Below, in pieces: positions 1 to 5,452 of a stretch of DNA of 7,624 nucleotides. Numbering within the stretch: position 1 is the first letter of the stretch; each line of letters opens with the position of its first letter. A program made the translations under genes and the position numbers. The stretch is taken from assembly GCA_934636065.1 (NCBI GenBank), contig CAKTZW010000078.1:1-7624 (forward strand). The letters are read 5' to 3'. The notes under the pieces were generated by a model. That model had not been told where the DNA came from, searched no databases, and saw nothing but the letters and a program-made list of their open reading frames with translations. Source of the DNA: an uncultured Labedella sp. (GTDB taxonomy: Bacteria > Actinomycetota > Actinomycetes > Actinomycetales > Microbacteriaceae).

Positions 1-57
1 CGCGAGCTGTGGGCGGTCGGCATCGCCAACGTCCTGTCCGGCCTGTTCCAGGGCTTC
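1..57 (+). other. Possible SulP-type anion transporter fragment
   Basis: The first 19 codons read RELWAVGIANVLSGLFQGF. This resembles the membrane segment of SulP-family anion transporters in which an E-L/x-G-x-A-N motif is followed by GLFQGFP-type residues. It does not resemble the membrane hairpin of a flotillin, which should stand upstream of the segment that follows. The stretch is too short for a confident family call, and it is cut by the window edge on the left. It could equally be an unrelated hydrophobic segment. Confidence 0.35.
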
Positions 58-810
58 ATCACCGGCGGCGGGGCCATCGTCAACCCGCTGACGCAGCGCG
101 CCGAGATGATCTCGCTGCGCGCCCGCCAGATCAAGATGGAGCCCACCGCGCAGTCGTCCAACGGCGTGACGGTGAACGTCATGGGTGTCGCGCTCGTGAA
201 GATCGGGTCCGACCCTGAATCGGTGCGTCGCGCGGCGGAGCGCTTCGCTTCGCAGGACAAGGCCATCGAGCAGTTCACGACCGAGCAGCTCGCCGCGGAC
301 GTGCGCACGGTCCTCGAGTCCCACCTCGTCGACGACGCCGTGCTGCTCGGCTACTCCCTCGGGGCGCGCGTCGGGTGGCACCTCGCGCGCTCCGACGCTC
401 AGCGGTTCCCGCGGGTCGTCCTCGGCGGGCTGCCGTCGGGAGACCCGCTCAGGGGCTTCGATCTCGACGCGGCGCGCACGTACGCGGCGTCGGGCGCACC
501 GGTCGCCGATGCACTGACGCGCACCTACATCGAGATGGCCGCGGGCATCGCCGGCAACGATCTCGAGTCCCTCGTCGCCCTCGTCGAGGGTATGAGGGGC
601 GGGATCCAGCCGGACCCGGCGGATCCGCCGCTGCAGCCGCTCCTGATCGCTGCCGGAGACCGGGACCCCGTCCGCGACGACTCCCGGCTGCTCGCGGAGG
701 CGGCCCCGCGCGGCCGGTTCGTCGAGCTGCCGGACCGCGACCACTTCTCGGCGCCCACGTCGCGGGTCTTCCGGGACGCGGCGCTGCGTTTCCTCGCGGG
801 CTCGGACTAG
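1..810 (+). CDS. Chimeric open frame ending as alpha/beta hydrolase (5' partial)
   Basis: The frame is open from the window edge to a TAG at 808-810. Its last ~175 codons are the C-terminal half of an alpha/beta-fold hydrolase. They contain the nucleophile elbow GYSLG (Ser codon 355-357), an acid-loop motif GDRDP (likely catalytic Asp codon 664-666) and the catalytic His in PDRDHFSAP (codon 742-744), so the Ser-Asp-His triad is present. The N-terminal half of such hydrolases, with the HG oxyanion motif and the first strands, is missing. In its place the frame reads a flotillin-like segment (about 58-291) preceded by a SulP-like scrap (1-57). Substrate cannot be predicted. The gene converges on the mechanosensitive channel gene with a 14-base gap. 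The hydrolase identity of the 3' part is firm; that all 270 codons form one natural protein is doubtful. Either the join is an assembly error and the real hydrolase has a different 5' half, or the locus was rearranged. Confidence 0.7.
   Translation, partial: RELWAVGIANVLSGLFQGFITGGGAIVNPLTQRAEMISLRARQIKMEPTAQSSNGVTVNVMGVALVKIGSDPESVRRAAERFASQDKAIEQFTTEQLAADVRTVLESHLVDDAVLLGYSLGARVGWHLARSDAQRFPRVVLGGLPSGDPLRGFDLDAARTYAASGAPVADALTRTYIEMAAGIAGNDLESLVALVEGMRGGIQPDPADPPLQPLLIAAGDRDPVRDDSRLLAEAAPRGRFVELPDRDHFSAPTSRVFRDAALRFLAGSD
58..291 (+). other. Flotillin/SPFH-domain segment embedded in the chimeric frame
   Basis: The translation ITGGGAIVNPLTQRAEMISL followed by QIKMEPTAQSSNGVTVNVMG, VALVKIGSDPESVRRAAERF and FASQDKAIEQFTTEQL has the order and wording of the SPFH (band 7) domain of bacterial flotillins: the GGG entry, a strand ending in a Q-R-A-x-x-I/L-S-L block, the NGVxVxVxGVAxVKIGSD core and the RRAAERF helix. 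Flotillins are membrane-microdomain scaffold proteins with an N-terminal membrane hairpin and a C-terminal coiled coil. Neither is present here: the segment has no membrane stretch before it and breaks off where the coiled coil should follow. It is therefore a fragment, not a working flotillin. Confidence is good for the family and low for any biological role in this context. Confidence 0.6.
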
Positions 811-824
811 TCGCCGATCGACTC

Positions 825-2027
825 TCAGTCGCGGGGGCGATCCTCGCGCTCGTCGAGGTCCGCCGGTCCCACGATCGAGATCGCCTGGGTGAACTCGAGT
901 CCGCGCTCCTCGGCCTCGGGGCTACCGCTGAAGAGACCGCGGTGCGCTCCCGTCGTCGCGCGCGGCTCGGGGCGTCCGCGCTCCGGCCGCTCCTCGTCTC
1001 CGACCACGACGCGCGTCTTCGGGATCCCCTCACCGCCGTGACGATGCACCCAGTCGACGAGCTCCTCGCGCACCTCGCAGCGGAGGTCGAAGAGCGTCGC
1101 GGCGTCGCGGGCGGACACGAGGACGCGGACCCGGACGAAGCCCCCGACCGCATCCGTCACCTGCAGCACCTTCACCCGACCGTCCCACAGGTCGCTCGCG
1201 TCGAGGATCGCGTCGAGGTGGAGACGCATCGCTCGCGGGTCGACGCGCCAGTCGAGGTCGAGCTCGACGGAGCCGAGGAGGTCGCTCGTCCGGCGGGTCC
1301 AGTTCTGGAAGGGCGTCGTCGTGAAATACGTGGACGGGACGACGAGCCGACGATCGTCCCAGACCTTCACGACGACGTAGGTGAGCGTGATCTCCTCGAT
1401 GAGTCCCCACTCGCCCTCCACGATCACGACGTCGTCGACACGGATGGCGTCGCTGAAGGCGAGCTGCACCCCGGCGAAGACGTTGCCGAGCGTCGACTGG
1501 GCCGCGAGACCCGCGATGATCGAGACGACACCGGCCGAGGCGAGCAGGCTCGCACCGACGGTCCGCACCTCCGGGAACGTCATGAGGACGGCGGACCCGC
1601 CGACGATCGTGATGGCGACGAGCACGAGACGACGGACGATCTGCAACTGCGTGCGGACGCGTCGCGCGACCCTGTTGTCCGGTACGTCGATGCGATAGCG
1701 ACCCACGGCCTGCGTGAGGCCGAACGAGACCAGCGAGCCGACGAGCCACGACGCCAGGACGATGACGGCGATCGCGAGTCCGTGCGACACGAACGGCCAC
1801 CACGGCTCTGAGGCGGCGACGGACGAGGCGGCCGAGATCCAGAGCGTCGCCACCGTCACGAGGAGACGGAACGGGAGGCGGGCGCTCGACAGCAGTCCGA
1901 GGGCCGCCGGTCGGCGCCGTGAGACGATGCGCACGACGAGCGCCGTCACGGCGATGACCGCGAGCGCGGCGACGAGCGCGATGATCGCGCCGGCGGCGAA
2001 CTGCATCCAGGGGTTCCACTCGGGCAT
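825..2027 (-). CDS. MscS-family mechanosensitive ion channel
   Basis: The protein is 400 residues and belongs to the small-conductance mechanosensitive channel family, which opens under membrane tension to release solutes during hypo-osmotic shock. Hydrophobic segments lie at about residues 10-36, 50-72, 82-105 and 125-145. The pore helix and the start of the beta domain follow at about 151-190, with the hallmark blocks IIAGLAAQSTLGNVFAGVQL and FSDAIRVDDVV, then VEGEWGLIEEITL and the PSTYF...NWTR stretch near 231-245. The C-terminal cytoplasmic domain runs to about residue 353. A charged, Pro/Arg/Glu-rich tail of nearly 50 residues follows and is probably disordered. The ATG at 2025-2027 was chosen because a strong GGAGGAG ribosome site (2033-2039) sits five bases upstream and the protein then starts at the first membrane helix. 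A longer frame to 2216 has no family similarity. The gene is divergent from the surface-protein gene and convergent with the hydrolase. Confidence 0.9.
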   Translation of the reverse strand: MPEWNPWMQFAAGAIIALVAALAVIAVTALVVRIVSRRRPAALGLLSSARLPFRLLVTVATLWISAASSVAASEPWWPFVSHGLAIAVIVLASWLVGSLVSFGLTQAVGRYRIDVPDNRVARRVRTQLQIVRRLVLVAITIVGGSAVLMTFPEVRTVGASLLASAGVVSIIAGLAAQSTLGNVFAGVQLAFSDAIRVDDVVIVEGEWGLIEEITLTYVVVKVWDDRRLVVPSTYFTTTPFQNWTRRTSDLLGSVELDLDWRVDPRAMRLHLDAILDASDLWDGRVKVLQVTDAVGGFVRVRVLVSARDAATLFDLRCEVREELVDWVHRHGGEGIPKTRVVVGDEERPERGRPEPRATTGAHRGLFSGSPEAEERGLEFTQAISIVGPADLDEREDRPRD

Positions 2028-2053
2028 CGGTTCTCCTCCGGGTCGGTCGTTCC

Positions 2054-2059
2054 AGTCTA
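2054..2059 (-). promoter_or_regulatory. Candidate -10 box for the MscS gene
   Basis: Read on the minus strand the sequence is TAGACT, a good actinobacterial TANNNT-type -10 element. It is followed after about 26 bases by the ATG and after about 14 bases by the GGAGGAG ribosome site, giving a short 5' leader of about 20 bases. No convincing -35 element is visible at the expected distance. The call rests on the motif and its position only. Confidence 0.35.
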
Positions 2060-2177
2060 GGAATCGCCGTCGCGCGATCCTGAGCGCCCGCTCCATCGGG
2101 GGAGGCCTCCGGGGGCCCCTCCCTCCAGGGGGAGTATCGCCCTGGGGACAGTCCGCTCCGCGCGGGCCGCCGGTCCC

Positions 2178-2183
2178 TAACGT
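2178..2183 (+). promoter_or_regulatory. Candidate -10 box for the surface-protein gene
   Basis: TAACGT fits the TANNNT pattern and lies about 97 bases before the GTG start. It sits 33 bases downstream of the CCAGGG/CCCTGG inverted repeat. No clear -35 box is present. The alternative is a promoter closer to the gene that I cannot recognise. Confidence 0.25.
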
Positions 2184-2279
2184 GTGGGCGACACCCCTCC
2201 CGTCGACGACGGCCATGGCCGGTTCGACCGGCGCCGGCCGATCGTCCGGCGGGGGGTACCGCTACGAAAAGAGGTCCCT

Positions 2280-4610
2280 GTGCTCCTGTCCTCCCTTCCC
2301 GCCCGACGGCGGGGTTCGCGCGCCGCCGCGGTGATCGCCATCGCCGCCGGCTCACTCGTCGTCGGGGCTCTCGCCGCGGCTCCCGCGAGCGCCGCCGAGC
2401 TCGACGACGTGATCAGCGACGTCGACGTCACCCCCACCGATCCGGCGATCGGTTCCCAGGTGCGGACCGAGATCTCGTGGTGCGTCCCTGACGGCACCGT
2501 CGCCGGCGACACGTTCTCGCTCACGTTGAGCGAACACCTGCGCAACCTCCCGAACGGATTCCAGCTCGTCGACCCCGCAGACCCGACGAGGGTCGTCGCG
2601 ACGGCGAGCGTCGTCGACGGCCCGCCCGCCGTCATCACGTTCACGATGACGGAGTACGCCGAGACCCGCACCAACGTCTGCGGTTCGGCGTTCGTCCAGT
2701 CCGGCTTCGACGAGTCGCTCACGCCGGGAGAGACGGTGCCGTTCACGTCGGTGACGAACGACGGCACCGAGTTCACGACCGACGTCACGCCGACCGGCGG
2801 AGCGGGCCCCGTCGGGACGGATGCATCCGTCAAGTTCGGCGGCCTCTCCGACGACGAAGGCCACACCGACCCGAACGACGCCGTCACCTGGTACGTCGTG
2901 TCACCCGTCGGCCCGCTCGATCGCGTGGTCATCACGGACACGCCCGGCGGGGGGATGAACATCGACTGCGCGAGCGTCGAGCTCCTCCAAGGCACCAGGA
3001 CCGCGACCAACGTCGCCGCTCCGCTCAGCAGCCCGACCGTCATCACGCCGGTGCAGTGCACGGAGGAGACGATCTCGGTGACGGTCGGACCGATCCCCGC
3101 CGGCCAGGCCGTGCGACTCGGGTTCCGCGTGGACCTTGACGAGGCGACCGGCTCCGGGTCGCACACCTTCAGCAACACCGCGAACGTGTCGTCGACACGA
3201 CCCGACGGGTCGACTCGGAACGACGCTCCCCGGACCAGCATCACGAGTTCGTCGGGCGGAGGCGGCGGCGAGGGCGACGAGATCCCGTCCGTCGACATCG
3301 AGAAGTGGTCGACGGACGACGGCGCCACGGCCGGCGACTTCGACGATGAGCCCGCCAAGCGCGTCGAGCCCGGCACGCCCGTACCCGTCACGATGACCAT
3401 CACCAACGACGGCCAGGATCCCCTCGTGGACGTCTCGGTGACGGACACGACCGACGAGGGCCCGGCGATGACCGGGCTCACCTGTGACTTCTCGGCTCTC
3501 GGCGGACCCTCCAGTGGGACGACCTGGTCCGGTCCGTTCGCCGTGGGCGCGAGCTTCGACTGCACGGGCACGGTTCCCGCGATGGAGGCGGCGACCCTGC
3601 ACGCCAACACCGCGGCCGTCGAGGGCACCGGCCAGGCCAGCGGGGACGGCGTCACCGACGAGGACCCGTTCTTCGTCGTCACTCCCCCGGTGCCCTCCAT
3701 CGACATCGAGAAGTGGTCGACGGCGGACGGCGCGACGGCGGGCGACTTCGACGAACGACCCGGCAAGTCCGTCGCCGCCGGCACCGCGGTGCCCGTCACG
3801 TTCACGATCGTGAACGACGGCGAGGAGGACCTCGCCGATGTGGCGGTCCGTGATACGACTCAGGAGGGGCCGGAGCTCACCGACCTCTCATGCGACTTCT
3901 CGTCGCTCGGCGGGCCCGCCTCCGGCACGACCTGGGCCGGTCCGTTCGCGGTCGGCGACCGGTTCGAGTGCACCGGAACGGTGCCGGCCCTGCCGGGCGG
4001 CGGAGTCCACTCCGACACGGCCGACGTCGTCGGGACCGGCGTCGAGAGCGGTCGCGACGTGGACGACGAGGACCCGTTCCACGTCACCGCGCCCGAACCG
4101 GAGCCGGAGATCGGCATCGTCAAGGGCGATGACGCGGGCAACGCCGCGGACACGGCCTCCGACGCCGTCACCCTTCCGGACGGCTCGACGGCGCTCGCGT
4201 TCACCGTCTCGAACCCCGGTACCGAACCGCTCGTCGACGTCGCGGTCGCCGACCGGGTCGTGGAGGGCGGACGCGTGACCGACCTGACGTGCACCTTCCC
4301 CGACGGTAGTCGAGGCACCGAGTGGGACGGACCGTTCGAGCCGGGCGCCTCGTTCGACTGCACCGCGACCCTCTCGGGTGTCGCAGCGGGGAGCGCGCAC
4401 CAGGACGTCGCGACGGTCAGCGCGACGGGCGCTGCGAGCGGCACCCCCGTGACGGACGACGACCCGTACTTCGCGAAGCGACCGGCGGCGAGCGGACTCG
4501 CCGTCACGGGAGCCGACACGCCCCTCGCCGTCGGCGGGCTCGCGCTCGGCCTCCTGATCGTCGGCGCGGCCGTCGTGCTCGTCGGTCGTCGGGGGACGAT
4601 GACCGTCTGA
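2280..4610 (+). CDS. Sortase-anchored surface adhesin-like protein, Ig-like repeats
   Basis: The protein is 776 residues. Residues 1-38 are a signal peptide (basic ARRRGSR, a hydrophobic core, then PASA|AE). Residues ~40-175 and ~180-322 look like the paired Ig-like domains of MSCRAMM adhesins: VAGDTFSLTL, then FTMTEYAET followed by TNVCGS parallels the TFTxYV block of that family. A linker SSSGGGGGEGDE (323-334) leads to three repeats of about 135 residues (336-471, 472-608, 609-739), similar to the Ig-like DUF11/DUF7507 type repeats of actinobacterial surface proteins. The C-terminus is a sorting signal: LAVTG (740-744), a hydrophobic span (749-768) and a tail GRRGTMTV. LAxTG is the motif of class E sortases, so covalent attachment to the wall is expected; no sortase gene is in the window. 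The GTG at 2280 was chosen for its AGAGG ribosome site (2270-2274) and because the signal peptide starts there. The ligand is unknown. Confidence 0.85.
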   Translation: MLLSSLPARRRGSRAAAVIAIAAGSLVVGALAAAPASAAELDDVISDVDVTPTDPAIGSQVRTEISWCVPDGTVAGDTFSLTLSEHLRNLPNGFQLVDPADPTRVVATASVVDGPPAVITFTMTEYAETRTNVCGSAFVQSGFDESLTPGETVPFTSVTNDGTEFTTDVTPTGGAGPVGTDASVKFGGLSDDEGHTDPNDAVTWYVVSPVGPLDRVVITDTPGGGMNIDCASVELLQGTRTATNVAAPLSSPTVITPVQCTEETISVTVGPIPAGQAVRLGFRVDLDEATGSGSHTFSNTANVSSTRPDGSTRNDAPRTSITSSSGGGGGEGDEIPSVDIEKWSTDDGATAGDFDDEPAKRVEPGTPVPVTMTITNDGQDPLVDVSVTDTTDEGPAMTGLTCDFSALGGPSSGTTWSGPFAVGASFDCTGTVPAMEAATLHANTAAVEGTGQASGDGVTDEDPFFVVTPPVPSIDIEKWSTADGATAGDFDERPGKSVAAGTAVPVTFTIVNDGEEDLADVAVRDTTQEGPELTDLSCDFSSLGGPASGTTWAGPFAVGDRFECTGTVPALPGGGVHSDTADVVGTGVESGRDVDDEDPFHVTAPEPEPEIGIVKGDDAGNAADTASDAVTLPDGSTALAFTVSNPGTEPLVDVAVADRVVEGGRVTDLTCTFPDGSRGTEWDGPFEPGASFDCTATLSGVAAGSAHQDVATVSATGAASGTPVTDDDPYFAKRPAASGLAVTGADTPLAVGGLALGLLIVGAAVVLVGRRGTMTV
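3285..4493 (+). repeat. Three tandem Ig-like domain repeats within the surface protein
   Basis: The units cover 3285-3692, 3693-4103 and 4104-4493. Units 1 and 2 are close: both open with an IDIEKWST-type block and GATAGDFD, and share P-V-T-x-T-I-x-N-D-G, a T-C-D-F/S-C-D-F block, GTTWxGPFAVG, CTGTVPA and DEDPF. At the DNA level they share an identical 24-base stretch (3292-3315 and 3700-3723), so the repeat period is 408 bases there. Unit 3 is divergent: it lacks the IEKW block (IVKGDDAG instead) but keeps PLVDVAV, GTEWDGPFEPG, FDCTAT and DDDPYF. Each unit has two cysteines, which probably form an intradomain disulfide. Confidence 0.8.
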
Positions 4611-4646
4611 GTCGGGCGCTCGCGTCGGCCGGTTCGTCGACGATGA

Positions 4647-4684
4647 ACGGTTCCGCCGCCGCCTTCGGGTGGCGGCGGAACCGT
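4647..4684 (+). terminator. Intrinsic terminator-like hairpin after the surface-protein gene
   Basis: A 17-base stem begins ACGGTTCCGCCGCC and is closed by a TTCG tetraloop (4664-4667) flanked by C and G, the exceptionally stable UUCG form. All pairs are Watson-Crick except one G-U. The hairpin starts 36 bases after the stop codon. The following bases, GTCGTCTTC, are only mildly T-rich, so it is not a textbook U-tract terminator, but tract-poor terminators are common in actinobacteria. It separates the surface-protein unit from the DedA gene. Confidence 0.75.
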
Positions 4685-4727
4685 GTCGTCTTCCCGGCAA
4701 TCCCACGGGATGCCCAGTTGCGGCCCG

Positions 4728-4733
4728 TAGGCT
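4728..4733 (+). promoter_or_regulatory. Candidate -10 box for the DedA gene
   Basis: TAGGCT matches the TANNNT pattern. It lies between the upstream hairpin and the ATG at 4777, leaving a leader of about 35-40 bases that includes the ribosome site GGAG (4764-4767). No recognisable -35 box stands at the usual distance. The position just after a terminator supports a new transcription unit. Confidence 0.35.
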
Positions 4734-4776
4734 TCTCACAGCCGCCGACCATCGACGACCATCGGAGCCCCCGACC

Positions 4777-5445
4777 ATGACCCTCCTCTCCTCGACCGGT
4801 TCCGAGGGATCCGGCTCCCTCCTGTCCGGGTTCTCCGACTGGGCCGTCGGCCTCATGGAGACCATCGGAGCTCCGGGAGCCGGCATCGCCGTCGCTCTCG
4901 AGAACCTCTTCCCCCCGTTGCCGAGCGAGTTGATCCTCCCGCTCGCCGGTTTCACGGCGAGCCGGGGCGGCTTCACGATCATCGAGGCGATCCTCTGGAC
5001 AACGCTCGGCTCCGTCGTCGGCGCCGTCGCGCTCTACGGGCTCGGTGCGGCGCTCGGGCGCGACCGCGTGCGTCGGATCGCGGCGAAGCTCCCCCTCGTC
5101 CAGGTCGAGGACGTGGACCGCACGGAGGCGTGGTTCGAGCGCCACGGCAACAAGGCGGTCTTCTTCGGCCGGATGGTACCCATCTTCCGCAGCCTCATCT
5201 CGATCCCGGCCGGCATCGAGCGCATGCACCTCGGGCTGTTCACCCTTCTCACCCTCGCCGGGAGCCTCCTCTGGAACTCGCTGTTCATCGGTGCCGGATT
5301 CCTGCTGGGCGAGAACTGGCACGTCGTCGAGGAGTACGCGGGCATCTTCCAGTGGATCGTGATCGTGGTCGTGGTCGTCGCCGTGGTGTGGTGGGTCGTC
5401 AAACGGATCCGCACGCTACGCCGGCGTGACGCCGACGCGGCATAA
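4777..5445 (+). CDS. DedA-family (SNARE-associated/VTT) membrane protein
   Basis: The protein is 222 residues, the usual length for DedA proteins. These integral membrane proteins are implicated in recycling the undecaprenyl-phosphate lipid carrier or other lipids across the membrane, and in membrane-potential homeostasis. Family motifs are clear: ENLFPPLPSE (42-51) in the first re-entrant region, GRMVPIFRSLISIPAG (131-146) with the conserved Arg132, Pro135 and Arg138, and a final hydrophobic helix (about 193-208) followed by a basic tail. The ATG at 4777 was chosen because GGAG lies nine bases upstream and the family normally begins shortly before the first helix. A longer frame starting at 4669 would run through the terminator hairpin. 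The gene ends seven bases before the next gene, so co-transcription is possible. The precise lipid substrate cannot be read from the sequence. Confidence 0.9.
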   Translation: MTLLSSTGSEGSGSLLSGFSDWAVGLMETIGAPGAGIAVALENLFPPLPSELILPLAGFTASRGGFTIIEAILWTTLGSVVGAVALYGLGAALGRDRVRRIAAKLPLVQVEDVDRTEAWFERHGNKAVFFGRMVPIFRSLISIPAGIERMHLGLFTLLTLAGSLLWNSLFIGAGFLLGENWHVVEEYAGIFQWIVIVVVVVAVVWWVVKRIRTLRRRDADAA

Positions 5446-5446
5446 T
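5441..5446 (+). promoter_or_regulatory. Candidate -10 box for a leaderless ligase mRNA
   Basis: CATAAT differs from the TATAAT consensus at one base and overlaps the TAA stop of the DedA gene (5443-5445). The GTG at 5453 begins six bases after the box, which is where transcription would be expected to start. No Shine-Dalgarno sequence precedes this GTG. Box-to-start distance and the missing ribosome site together fit a leaderless transcript; no -35 box is visible. Confidence 0.45.
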
Positions 5447-5452
5447 CGCACG

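Larger units (their letters stand above)
2028..2279. promoter_or_regulatory. Divergent intergenic region with inverted repeats
   Basis: These 252 bases separate the divergent channel and surface-protein genes. They contain a perfect 10-base palindrome GGAGGCCTCC (2101-2110), an inverted repeat CCAGGG-N9-CCCTGG (2125-2130 and 2140-2145), a TAACGT -10-like box (2178-2183, +) and a small hairpin with arms GCCGGT and ACCGGC around a TCG loop (2218-2232). No small gene is supported. The inverted repeat upstream of the TAACGT box is a plausible operator, but no regulator is encoded in the window. The leader of the surface-protein mRNA would be about 90 bases long if the TAACGT box is used. Confidence 0.4.

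Noticed and set aside
819..831. Small hairpin CGACT-CTC-AGTCG between the convergent hydrolase and channel genes
   Set aside because: The stem has only five pairs, there is no U-tract, and it overlaps the channel stop codon; too weak to call a terminator.
375..1811. Long plus-strand open frame (478 codons) across the hydrolase end and opposite the channel gene
   Set aside because: It is rich in Arg and Asp with no recognisable domain and runs antisense to the clear MscS gene; such frames arise because GC-biased codons leave few stops on the other strand.
2028..2216. 63-residue N-terminal extension of the channel protein
   Set aside because: It carries no membrane helix or conserved residues, would cross the palindromes of the intergenic region, and the ATG at 2027 has a strong GGAGGAG ribosome site.
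2184..2279. 32-residue N-terminal extension of the surface protein
   Set aside because: It would place a highly charged stretch before the signal peptide; the GTG at 2280 has its own AGAGG site and gives a standard signal peptide.
2177..3805. Minus-strand open frame (542 codons) opposite the surface-protein gene
   Set aside because: It is low in complexity, Ser/Pro/Val-rich and has no motifs; the plus strand has a signal peptide, repeats and a sorting signal in a consistent frame.
4669..4776. 36-residue N-terminal extension of the DedA protein
   Set aside because: It would begin inside the terminator hairpin and adds residues not typical of the family.
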